This document shows, one piece after another, positions 57,060 to 64,000 of a stretch of DNA of 64,000 nucleotides (positions are counted from its first letter, which is position 1; each line of letters begins with the position of its first letter). The DNA lies in contig NZ_CP081966.1 of NCBI RefSeq assembly GCF_019823065.1, positions 2,573,501-2,637,500 of the forward strand, written 5' to 3'. Position numbers and translations under genes: made by a program. The notes beneath the pieces were generated by a model that did not search any database, was not told the origin of the DNA, and saw only the letters and a program-made list of their open reading frames with translations. The stretch is from Pseudomonas mosselii. GTDB taxonomy: Bacteria; Pseudomonadota; Gammaproteobacteria; Pseudomonadales; Pseudomonadaceae.

Positions 57060-57881
57060 TTGACCAGTGAACGCAACACCGATATCGAGATCCGGCTGCT
57101 GATCGAGGCGATCTACCTCAAGTACAGCTACGATTTTCGCGATTACTCCGGCGCCTCGATCAAGCGCCGGATCCTCCACGCCGTGCGCCAGTTCGACTGC
57201 CGCACGGTGTCGGCGCTGCAGGAGCGGGTGCTGCACGACCCGGGCATGTTCCTCGAGCTGCTGCAATACCTGACGATCCCGGTCAGCGAGATGTTCCGCG
57301 ACCCTGGTCATTTCCTCGCCCTGCGCAACGAAGTGGTGCCATTGCTGCGCACCTGGCCGTCGCTGAAGATCTGGATCGCCGGCTGCAGTACCGGCGAGGA
57401 AGTGTACTCAATGGCTATCCTGCTGCGTGAGGAGGGCCTGCTGGAACGCACCATCCTTTACGCCACCGACATCAATCCGCACTCGCTGGAGCGTGCCAAG
57501 CAGGGCATCTACTCGATGCAGGTCATGAGCGAGTATGAGGAGAACTACCGCAAGGCCGGTGGTCGACGGGATTTCTCCGAGTACTACACCGCCGCCTATG
57601 GCAACGCCATCATGGACTCCAGCCTGCGTGACAACGTGACCTTCGCCGACCACAGCCTGGCCACCGATAGCGTGTTCTCCGAGACCCAGCTGGTGTCGTG
57701 CCGCAACGTGCTGATCTACTTCAACAAGGGCCTGCAGGACCGTGCCCTGGGCCTGTTCCACGAGTCGCTGTGCCACCGCGGCTTCCTGGTGCTGGGGAGC
57801 AAGGAGTCGGTGGACTTCTCGGCCTACAGTGAAGGCTTCGAGCCGCTGGTACGGCCCGAGCGGATTTACCGCAAGACATGA
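57060..57881 (+). CDS. CheR-type protein methyltransferase
   Basis: 273 aa SAM-dependent methyltransferase of the CheR family: N-terminal helical domain with YSGASIKRRILHAVRQF, SAM loop IWIAGCSTGEEVYSMAILL, and CRNVLIYFN motif. No TPR tail. The start is a TTG at 57060, five bases after the kinase stop; there is no in-frame ATG nearby and GGAG lies 13 bases upstream. It overlaps cheB (ATGA). In this operon there is no chemoreceptor, so the methylated target may be the large kinase coiled coil, which is inference. Confidence 0.9.
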   Translation: MTSERNTDIEIRLLIEAIYLKYSYDFRDYSGASIKRRILHAVRQFDCRTVSALQERVLHDPGMFLELLQYLTIPVSEMFRDPGHFLALRNEVVPLLRTWPSLKIWIAGCSTGEEVYSMAILLREEGLLERTILYATDINPHSLERAKQGIYSMQVMSEYEENYRKAGGRRDFSEYYTAAYGNAIMDSSLRDNVTFADHSLATDSVFSETQLVSCRNVLIYFNKGLQDRALGLFHESLCHRGFLVLGSKESVDFSAYSEGFEPLVRPERIYRKT

Positions 57882-58453
57882 ACGGCGTGCGCGCAATCGT
57901 CATCGGCGCCTCGGCGGGCGGCGTCACGGCGCTGTTCAGCGTGCTTGGCGCGTTGCCGGCGGATTTCGCCATTCCGGTGCTGTGCGTGTTGCACCTGCCG
58001 GACGACCGCCACAGCCAGCTCGCCGAGGTGCTGCAGCGGCGTCTGCAGCGGCCGGTGCACGAAGCCCTCGACAAGGCGCGGATCGAACCGGGCCAGATCT
58101 ACGTGGCGGGACCGGGCTATCACTTGTCGGTCGAGCGCGACTTCAGTTTCTCGCTCAGCCAGGAAGCGCCAGTGCATTTTTCGCGTCCGGCGATCGATTT
58201 TCTTTTCGAGTCGGCCGCCGATGCCTATGGCACGGGCCTGCTTGGCGTGCTGTTGACCGGGGCCAACGAAGACGGCGCCCGCGGACTGTTGCACATCAGA
58301 CAAAGCGGAGGCCGGACAGTTGTCCAGGACCCCCGCGACGCACAGGTTGCGTTGATGCCGGAAGCCGCACTGGCCCTGCACGACCCCGACCATATTCTTT
58401 CCCTTGGCGGTATCGGGCAGCTGCTCGCTACCCTGGAATCCAGCGCATGCTAA
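57878..58453 (+). CDS. CheB-type methylesterase without receiver domain
   Basis: 191 aa, catalytic domain only. Triad: Ser in IGASAGGVTA, His in VLHLPDDRHSQ, Asp in LTGANEDGARGL. Canonical chemotaxis CheB has an N-terminal receiver that controls it; here that is missing, so activity would have to be set by partner proteins. Overlaps CheR upstream (ATGA) and the following receiver-kinase by 7 bases, a fully coupled gene set. Confidence 0.9.
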   Translation: MNGVRAIVIGASAGGVTALFSVLGALPADFAIPVLCVLHLPDDRHSQLAEVLQRRLQRPVHEALDKARIEPGQIYVAGPGYHLSVERDFSFSLSQEAPVHFSRPAIDFLFESAADAYGTGLLGVLLTGANEDGARGLLHIRQSGGRTVVQDPRDAQVALMPEAALALHDPDHILSLGGIGQLLATLESSAC

Positions 58454-59673
58454 GCCACATTACCGCGAAACTGCTGATCGTCGACGACCTGCCGGAGAAC
58501 CTGCTGGCCCTCGACGCCCTGATCCAGGGCGAGGACCGCGAGGTGCACCAGGCGCAGTCAGCCGAGCAGGCCTTGTCGCTGCTGCTCGAACACGAATTCG
58601 CCCTCGCCATTCTCGATGTGCAGATGCCGGGCATGAATGGCTTCGAGCTGGCCGAACTGATGCGCGGCACGGAAAAGACCCGCAACATCCCCATCGTCTT
58701 CGTCAGCGCCGCCGGGCGCGAGATGAACTATGCCTTCAAGGGTTACGAGAGCGGCGCCGTGGACTTCCTGCACAAACCGCTGGAACCCCTGGCGGTGAAG
58801 AGCAAGGTATCGGTGTTCGTCGACCTGTTCCGCCAGCGCAAGGCCCTGGATCGCCAGTTGCAGGCCCTGGAGCAGAGCCGCCAGGAGCAGGAGCTGCTGC
58901 TGGCCCAGCTGCAGCTGGCGCGTGGCGAGCTTGAGCGCGCGGTGCGCATGCGTGATGACTTCATGTCGATCGTCTCCCACGAGGTGCGCACGCCGCTCAA
59001 CGGCTTGATCCTGGAAACCCAGCTGCGCCGCCTGCACTTGTCCCGTGGCAACTTGGCGGCGTTCAGCGAGGACAAGCTCAAGGCCATGGTCGAGCGCGAC
59101 GAGCGCCAGATCAACAGCCTGATCCGCCTGGTCGAGGACATGCTCGATGTCTCGCGGATCCGTACCGGCAAGCTGTCGATCCGCCCCCGGACCTTCGACC
59201 TCGGTCAGCTTGTACGGGGGCTGGTGGAGAACTTCGCCGCCCAGGCTGGCGCGGTGGACACCCCTCTCGAACTGCAGCGCTGTGACGCCCTGCAGGGCGA
59301 GTGGGACGAGTTTCGGATTGAACAAGTGGTGGCCAACCTGTTGTCCAATGCCTTGCGCTATGGCGATCGCAAACCGGTACAGGTGCGGGTGTTCGAAGAA
59401 GCCGACATGGCCTGTGTGCAGGTGCAGGACCATGGCATCGGCATCGATGCCCAGCACCTGCAGCGGATCTTCCAGCAGTTCGAGCGCGTCGCCGCGCAGC
59501 AGGCCACGGGCGGTCTGGGCCTGGGCCTGTACATCTCCGAGCAGATCGTCCTGGCCCATGGCGGGCGGATCCAGGTCGACAGTCAGGCCGGTGTCGGCTC
59601 GACCTTCACCGTGCATCTGCCGCTGTCGGCACAGTCGCAACAATGTGACCCCGCCCGCGCAACCTCTGCGTAG
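58447..59673 (+). CDS. Receiver-histidine kinase fusion
   Basis: 408 aa soluble protein with the receiver first: acidic pocket LIVDDLPEN, Asp in AILDVQMPGMNGFE (near residue 58), Lys in FLHKPLEP. A coiled coil follows (~125-165), then H-box SIVSHEVRTPLNG (His near 179) and ATPase with NLLSNALRYGD and GGLGLGLYIS. The order REC-HisKA-HATPase suits a relay that takes phosphate from the large kinase. ATG at 58447 lies inside the end of cheB. Confidence 0.92.
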   Translation: MLSHITAKLLIVDDLPENLLALDALIQGEDREVHQAQSAEQALSLLLEHEFALAILDVQMPGMNGFELAELMRGTEKTRNIPIVFVSAAGREMNYAFKGYESGAVDFLHKPLEPLAVKSKVSVFVDLFRQRKALDRQLQALEQSRQEQELLLAQLQLARGELERAVRMRDDFMSIVSHEVRTPLNGLILETQLRRLHLSRGNLAAFSEDKLKAMVERDERQINSLIRLVEDMLDVSRIRTGKLSIRPRTFDLGQLVRGLVENFAAQAGAVDTPLELQRCDALQGEWDEFRIEQVVANLLSNALRYGDRKPVQVRVFEEADMACVQVQDHGIGIDAQHLQRIFQQFERVAAQQATGGLGLGLYISEQIVLAHGGRIQVDSQAGVGSTFTVHLPLSAQSQQCDPARATSA

Positions 59674-59717
59674 CGCTGGGGTCTGATGGCCAACCTGTTG
59701 AATTTGAAGGCGTTGTC

Positions 59718-60095
59718 ATGAGTGAAGATGCACAAGATGTAGTACTGGTGGTCGAGGATGAGCCGGCTATCCGCATGATCCTGCGCGATTACCTGGCCGG
59801 CGAGGGCTACCACGTGCTGGTGGCCGAGGACGGGGAGGAGGCGTTCGCGATCCTGGCGAGCAAGCCGCACCTGGACCTGATGGTCACCGACTTCCGCTTG
59901 CCTGGCGGGATTTCCGGGGTCGAGATCGCCGAGCCTGCGGTGAAGCTGCGCCCGGACCTGAAGGTGATCTTCATCAGTGGCTACCCCGCGGAGATCGCCG
60001 AGTCGGGCAGCCCGATCGCGCGCCAGGCACCGATCCTGGCCAAACCGTTCGACCTTGATACCTTGCACGAGCAGATTCAGGCGTTGTTGCGCTAG
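59718..60095 (+). CDS. Single-domain response regulator
   Basis: 125 aa receiver: VVEDEPA pocket, Asp in LMVTDFRLPGG (residue ~59), FISGYP, and Lys in ILAKPFD. No output domain. Last gene of the five-gene signalling operon, 44 bases after the receiver-kinase. It resembles the lone receiver encoded divergently upstream of the large kinase, so the system is bracketed by two such proteins. Confidence 0.9.
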   Translation: MSEDAQDVVLVVEDEPAIRMILRDYLAGEGYHVLVAEDGEEAFAILASKPHLDLMVTDFRLPGGISGVEIAEPAVKLRPDLKVIFISGYPAEIAESGSPIARQAPILAKPFDLDTLHEQIQALLR

Positions 60096-60189
60096 GCCAG
60101 GCACTGGGCATCGGCGTTGCCGGTGTTCGCGGGCAAGTCTGCTGCAACGGGGAGCGTAGGACAGCCGCCCTCAGGCGAAAATGCATGCG

Positions 60190-60216
60190 TCTGGGGGAGC
60201 CGGCTTGCCGGCGAAA
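60190..60216. repeat. Half REP element
   Basis: CTGGGGGAGCCGGCTTGCCG is a single REP arm in the convergent gap between the signalling operon and pvdN, followed directly by a terminator-like hairpin. Confidence 0.6.
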
Positions 60217-60233
60217 GGGCCGCAGAGCGGCCC
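60217..60233. terminator. Hairpin between the signalling operon and pvdN
   Basis: Seven-base perfect stem GGGCCGC / GCGGCCC with a 3-base loop, preceded by AAA on the left, which gives TTT after the hairpin on the minus strand. It lies 20 bases past the pvdN stop, so it probably ends the pvdM-pvdN transcript. Confidence 0.55.
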
Positions 60234-60252
60234 CATTGCGACAAGTGGTGCC

Positions 60253-61533
60253 TCAACCAACCTGCGTGCGCAACAGCGCCATGGCCCGGTCGACCTGCTG
60301 CTCGTCATTGAGCAGGCTCGGCGCAAAGCGGATTACCGGCCCGACATCGCGGTCCACGGCATCGACCATGACCTTGTTGGCGTTGAGATAAGCCGCCACG
60401 GCGTCGGGGTCGCGGTCCTTGATACGGAAAAAGGTGAAGCCGGCGGAGAACTCGCGGCTGGTAGGCGTCACCAGCTCGATGGCGCGGTGCTCGGCCAGGC
60501 GCGCCTTGAGGTAGTCGTTGAGCTGGTGGATGCGCGCCTGGATATCGGCCTTGCCAAGCGCCAGGTGCAGCTTGAAGGCCTCGCCTAGCGCCCAGCGGTG
60601 CTCGAAGGCGTGATAGCCGCCCGGCGTCATGATGGTGCCGAAGTCTTCGTTGCGCGAGAAGGTGGCGAAGGTCGGCGTCAGGTGCTGCATCTGCTCCGAG
60701 GCTGCGCAGATGATTCCCGTGCCCCGCGGGCCAAACATCCACTTGTGGGTGCCGGCGATAAACCAGTCGCAGTTGAAGTCGGCAAAGCGCACGTTTTCCA
60801 CGCCAAAACCATGCACGCCATCGACCACGTAGAGGATGCGCTCGGCCTCGTCGCGGTTGCGGTTGTGCTGGCGTACCAGCTCGCCGATGGCGCCCACCGG
60901 CAGCTTGACGCCGCTGCCCGAATGTACCCAGGTCATGCCCAGCACCCGAGTCTCGGGGCGGATGCTGCGGTCGATCAGGCTCAGTACGCGGTCGGTGGAA
61001 ACCTCGCCGGGCTTGTCGAACAGGCGCAGCTTGCGCACCTGGGTACCGTGCTGGCGCTGGCGAAACGCCAGGCAGTTGTGGGTCGAGTAGTGCTCGTGCT
61101 CGGTGGTGAGGATCTCCTGGTGCGGCGCCACGTGCAGGCCGCCGTAGATCATGCCGAGGCCCTCGGTGGTGCTGCCGGTCAGGGCGATCTGGCGCGGGCG
61201 CACCTCCAGGTAGCGGCCTGCCCATTCACGGACCTCATCCTCGCGCTGCCATTCGTACTGGCTTTCCCAGTCCATGCACAGGGCCGGGTTGCGGTCCAGG
61301 GTGGCGCGATGACGGTTGATCGCCTCCTGCACCGGGCGTGGGTGGGCGGTGATCAGGAAGTTGGCGAAGTGCGCGACATCGGGCGCCAGGGGGAACAGTT
61401 GGCGCAGTTGGCGCCATTTGTCCGGGCCTTGCAGTGTCGGTGACGTCGGATCGGCGGCCAGGGCGCTGGGCAGCAAGGGCAGGCTGGCCGCCAGGGCGGC
61501 GGCCTGCTTGAGGAAGGCGCGCCGGTCAGTCAT
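60253..61533 (-). CDS. pvdN: PvdN, periplasmic PLP-dependent pyoverdine side-chain enzyme
   Basis: 426 aa class V aminotransferase-fold protein with a twin-arginine signal (DRRAFLKQAAALAASLPLL, residues 3-21, cleavage after ALA). The PLP lysine is in AGTHKWMFGPRG. In fluorescent pseudomonads PvdN acts in the periplasm on the glutamate side chain of the (pre)pyoverdine chromophore, giving the succinamide form. Start overlaps the pvdM end by 8 bases. pvdO, next to these genes in P. aeruginosa, is not in this window. Confidence 0.93.
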   Translation of the reverse strand: MTDRRAFLKQAAALAASLPLLPSALAADPTSPTLQGPDKWRQLRQLFPLAPDVAHFANFLITAHPRPVQEAINRHRATLDRNPALCMDWESQYEWQREDEVREWAGRYLEVRPRQIALTGSTTEGLGMIYGGLHVAPHQEILTTEHEHYSTHNCLAFRQRQHGTQVRKLRLFDKPGEVSTDRVLSLIDRSIRPETRVLGMTWVHSGSGVKLPVGAIGELVRQHNRNRDEAERILYVVDGVHGFGVENVRFADFNCDWFIAGTHKWMFGPRGTGIICAASEQMQHLTPTFATFSRNEDFGTIMTPGGYHAFEHRWALGEAFKLHLALGKADIQARIHQLNDYLKARLAEHRAIELVTPTSREFSAGFTFFRIKDRDPDAVAAYLNANKVMVDAVDRDVGPVIRFAPSLLNDEQQVDRAMALLRTQVG

Positions 61534-62896
61534 GGCGGGCTTCCCGGTTTTTGTCAAGCAGGGCCACCGGGTTGGCGGCTTTTTGCACCTGCCCCCACAC
61601 ACGCAGGAAGTTGCCCGCCCAGAGCTTGGCGATATCGGTTTCGGAGTAGCCGCGGGTCAGCAGCTCCGCGGTCACGTTGCGGATCTCGCCGACATTCATG
61701 AAGCCTGTGACGCCGCCGCCATCGTTGAAGTCGGAGCTGATGCCGACATGGTCGATGCCCATCTTCTTCACGGCGTAGTCGATGGCGTCGACGTATTCCT
61801 TGAGGCCGGCGCGGGGCTCCTCGTCGACGATGGCGTAGAGGCTGCTGGCATATTCGCCGAAGCGCGCCTCGGGCCAGATGGCGATGATCGGATCGCCCGG
61901 CATCAGCGCGTTGGTCAGGCCTTGCAGCGGTTGCAGGTCGAAGCGTGCGCGCAGGGCCTCGAGTTTTTCCAAGGTCGGCTTGCTCAGCGGCTTGAGGTAG
62001 GTGGTGAAGGCCACGACTTGCAGCACGCCGCCGCTGTCCTTGATCAGCTGCATCTCCTTGTCGGAGAGGTTGCGAGGGATGTCCACCAGCGCCCGCGGCG
62101 CCGAATGCGAGGCGACGAACGGCGCGCGGCTCAGGCGGGCCACATCTTCCAGGGCAAGGGTGGACATCTGCGAGACGTCGATGATCACGCCCAGGTCGTT
62201 GAGCCGCTTGACCGCCTGTTCGCCCAGGGGTGACAAGCCGCCGAGGGCGTCGGGGGTGTCGTTGAAGAACGGTAGCGGGCGCGACGAGTCGGCCCAGGCG
62301 TTGTTGCCGGTGTAGCTGAAGCCGAACATGCGCATGCCGCGCTTGCTCCACAGGTCGAGCTGAGACAGGTCGCTGCCTAGCGGGTAGGCGTTGAGCATGC
62401 TGATGAAGATGGCGAACTTGCCTTCGCCGTTCAGGCGGCGGAAGTCGTCGGGGGTGTAGGCGATGCCGACCTGATTGGGGAAGTCGCGCACGATTCCGCT
62501 GATGATCTTGTAGCGCACTTCCTGCTGGTTGCGGGCCTCGTCGACGAAGCCCGGGGTTGGGCGGTGCGGCGCGTTCGGGCCGTTCCACAGCTCGGGCCAG
62601 CCGAAGATGGTCAGTGCCGCGCCCGACAGCCGACCCTTGGCCGCTTTGGCCAGGTCGAACTGGCCACGACCGTCCTTGTCTGCCTCGTAGCCGTCGCTGC
62701 CGTAGCCCAGCGGCACGGTGACATGGCTGTCGAAGGAAAGCATATGTTCGTGCAGGTCGTTGGCTTGCTGCACGATCGCACGGGGATAGCCGCTGTCCTG
62801 CTTCCAGAAGTAGTAGCCGGCGGCTGCGCCCAGGGCGGCCACCAGGGCCAGGGGCAGGCCGATGTACAGGGCTTTGCGGGAACGGGTCTTGGTCAT
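61526..62896 (-). CDS. pvdM: PvdM, membrane dipeptidase-like pyoverdine maturation protein
   Basis: 456 aa. N-terminal membrane anchor (ALYIGLPLALVAALGAAAGYY, residues ~9-29), then a renal/membrane dipeptidase fold (LHEHMLSFDSHVTVP, SHSAPRALVDIPRNL, GSDFND-like end). Three canonical zinc ligands appear changed: HxD reads HVT, the EGGH bridging Glu region reads LNAYP, and DLSH reads DVSQ. PvdM is known to be needed for oxidation of ferribactin together with PvdP. ATG at 62896 has GAG six bases upstream; the ATG at 62902 is an alternative. Confidence 0.92.
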   Translation of the reverse strand: MTKTRSRKALYIGLPLALVAALGAAAGYYFWKQDSGYPRAIVQQANDLHEHMLSFDSHVTVPLGYGSDGYEADKDGRGQFDLAKAAKGRLSGAALTIFGWPELWNGPNAPHRPTPGFVDEARNQQEVRYKIISGIVRDFPNQVGIAYTPDDFRRLNGEGKFAIFISMLNAYPLGSDLSQLDLWSKRGMRMFGFSYTGNNAWADSSRPLPFFNDTPDALGGLSPLGEQAVKRLNDLGVIIDVSQMSTLALEDVARLSRAPFVASHSAPRALVDIPRNLSDKEMQLIKDSGGVLQVVAFTTYLKPLSKPTLEKLEALRARFDLQPLQGLTNALMPGDPIIAIWPEARFGEYASSLYAIVDEEPRAGLKEYVDAIDYAVKKMGIDHVGISSDFNDGGGVTGFMNVGEIRNVTAELLTRGYSETDIAKLWAGNFLRVWGQVQKAANPVALLDKNREARHD

Positions 62897-62961
62897 TGCC
62901 ATCTCGTTGCGGGGCTGATCGGGTCGGTCTGCCGGCGGGGCAGGGCCTGGGTATCAGGTGG

Positions 62962-62985
62962 ACGAACGAGTGGTGGGCAAATTTA
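62962..62985 (-). promoter_or_regulatory. PvdS-type (iron-starvation) promoter of pvdM-pvdN
   Basis: On the minus strand TAAAT (62985-62981), exactly 16 bases, then CGT (62964-62962), the IS-box pattern TAAAT-N16-CGT used by the PvdS sigma factor for pyoverdine genes, 65 bases before the pvdM start. It therefore should be on under iron limitation. Confidence 0.85.
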
Positions 62986-63098
62986 CTTCGAGAGGTGAGC
63001 GCCGCAGGTCAGGCCTGTTTTCACTGATTGATGATTTAAGAACGAGGAGGCCTGGCCGATAACTGTCATGTAAGAATTCACCTCAAGGAAGGTAAGAA

Positions 63099-63545
63099 AT
63101 GGTTGGAATAACCGCAGCCAATCTCAACATCCCCAGCGTTGCTGGCGCCACGTCTTCGGGCGCATCGGCCAACTCGAACGCCTCGCCCGGCACACCCTCG
63201 GTCGACGAGCGGGGCGGCCTGGTGTTCAAGGGCGACACATTCAAGAACGAGACCAAGGCCGCAGAGATCGAAAGCAGCCTGGAAAGTAATGAAGATCCGG
63301 CCATCAAGGAGCAGCGCGAACAGATCAAGCGCCTGCAGAAGCAGCTGGCCGAAGAGCAGAAACAACTGGCCCAGTTGATGGAACAAGCCAGGCGCGACCC
63401 GTCCAAGATGGCGGCGGTCACGGCCAAGCAGGCCAGTATCGCCACCCTCACCGGACTGATCATGGCGGCAACCGCGCAACTGCTCGAAGCGCTGCGCCAA
63501 GCCGGGGGCACCAGCGCCGGCGGCTCGGTCGACACCAGCGCCTGA
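63099..63545 (+). CDS. FlxA-like small protein
   Basis: 148 aa, soluble. Low-complexity Ser/Ala/Gly start, then a long charged coiled coil (KEQREQIKRLQKQLAEEQKQLAQLMEQARRD region, residues ~68-100) and a Gly/Ser tail, the shape of FlxA-like proteins, whose role is unclear. AAGGAAGG lies about six bases upstream. Converges on pbpG across a shared hairpin. Confidence 0.75.
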   Translation: MVGITAANLNIPSVAGATSSGASANSNASPGTPSVDERGGLVFKGDTFKNETKAAEIESSLESNEDPAIKEQREQIKRLQKQLAEEQKQLAQLMEQARRDPSKMAAVTAKQASIATLTGLIMAATAQLLEALRQAGGTSAGGSVDTSA

Positions 63546-63564
63546 GGCGAGGGTCAACGCTACA

Positions 63565-63583
63565 GGGGCTGCCTTGCAGCCCC
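63565..63583. terminator. Hairpin between the FlxA-like gene and pbpG
   Basis: Eight-base perfect stem GGGGCTGC / GCAGCCCC with a 3-base loop in the 50-base convergent gap; probably stops both genes. No long T tract. Confidence 0.55.
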
Positions 63584-63595
63584 CTGGTCAGGTCT

Positions 63596-64000
63596 TCAGT
63601 CCACCGCCACGCGGGCGCGGTTCTGTCGCTCGCTTTTGTACTGCATGGCCACTGCCGGCGCCGGCTTGGCCGCGCCGGTCTCCAGCCACTGACGCATGCG
63701 GCTGGCGTCGGCGAAGTGGGTGTACTTGCCGTAGGCGTCGAGAATCACCATGGCCACCGGACGGTTGTCCATCTTCGTCAGCAGCACCAGGCAATGCCCC
63801 GCTTCGTTGGTGAAGCCGGTCTTGGTCAGGGCGATGTCCCAGTTGCTCTTGTTCACCAGATGGTCGGTGTTACGGAAGCCCAGGGTGTAGTTAGGCTTAC
63901 GGAACGCCACGGTCTTCTCGCGGGTGGTCGACAGCTCGCTGAGCATCGGGTACTTGCGCGAGGCCATCAGCAGCTTGGCCAGGTCCTGGGCGGTGGACAC
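63596..64000 (-). CDS. pbpG: D-alanyl-D-alanine endopeptidase (PBP7/PbpG-like), 5' part outside window
   Basis: C-terminal 135 residues; the frame is open at the right edge, so the SxxK and SxN motifs and signal peptide lie beyond it. The third penicillin-binding motif KTG is visible in [14 protein letters not shown], followed by the usual [21 protein letters not shown] segment. Such enzymes cleave DD-cross-links in peptidoglycan in the periplasm and are not essential. The assignment to PbpG rests on this part only. Confidence 0.85.
   Translation of the reverse strand: MSTAQDLAKLLMASRKYPMLSELSTTREKTVAFRKPNYTLGFRNTDHLVNKSNWDIALTKTGFTNEAGHCLVLLTKMDNRPVAMVILDAYGKYTHFADASRMRQWLETGAAKPAPAVAMQYKSERQNRARVAVD

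Noticed and set aside
53663..57079. Very long minus-strand open frame opposite the large hybrid kinase gene
   Set aside because: It is a consequence of high GC at third codon positions; its translation is low-complexity with no domain, and the plus-strand frame has full kinase and receiver motifs.

Overview
The window looks like chromosomal DNA of a fluorescent pseudomonad, most likely of the Pseudomonas putida group. The grounds are uniformly high GC, several inverted-repeat REP elements of the type common in P. putida genomes, pyoverdine maturation genes (pvdN, pvdM) behind a PvdS-type promoter, a MexEF-OprN type efflux operon, and small Pseudomonas-restricted proteins (DUF1652 and DUF3077 types). 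I see no rRNA, tRNA, CRISPR array, insertion sequence or prophage block. Both ends of the window cut a gene.

Layout. 1-3.0 kb: a FAN1-type VRR-NUC nuclease (5' cut) overlapping an iron-sulfur XPD/DinG-like helicase that carries its own N-terminal nuclease-like domain. 3.1-5.8 kb: phosphoglucomutase and a pirin. 5.9-9.8 kb: a divergent catabolic-looking module (RidA-like + flavin monooxygenase against DUF1028 + M20 deacylase). 9.8-14 kb: AhpD-like protein, purine/pyrimidine-type deaminase, CynX-like transporter and a MocR regulator. 14.2-19.2 kb: glycolate oxidase glcDEF behind a secreted carboxypeptidase G2-like peptidase. 20-24.4 kb: nucleotide/NAD salvage (ppnN, pncB, pncA, nrtR). 25.9-31.7 kb: mexEF-oprN.

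32-36.5 kb: a TetR divergon (secreted DUF4157 protein, atypical SDR, DsbA-like oxidoreductase), a PauR-like regulator and an MFS exporter. 36.5-39.5 kb: a cytochrome b561/SrpA-type catalase operon divergent from an ECF sigma/anti-sigma pair; matching ECF-type promoter elements face away from each other in the shared spacer. 39.5-40.2 kb: a DUF3077 gene behind a structured leader able to hide its ribosome binding site. 40.9-49 kb: two related hybrid histidine kinases tail to tail and two tandem chemoreceptors. 49-52 kb: a type II NADH dehydrogenase-like enzyme divergent from an Rrf2 regulator with an unusual cysteine pattern, then a LysR regulator.

53-60 kb: a signalling operon made of a giant CHASE3-GAF-kinase-triple-receiver protein, CheR, a receiver-less CheB, a receiver-kinase and a lone receiver, without CheA or CheW. 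60-63 kb: pvdN-pvdM. 63-64 kb: a FlxA-like small protein and the 3' end of pbpG. The findings I rate highest are the symmetric ECF promoters, the two-way RNA leader of the DUF3077 gene, the PvdM protein that has lost canonical zinc ligands, and the CheA-less CheB/CheR kinase operon. Functional calls rest on motifs and family resemblance read by eye; no search was run.
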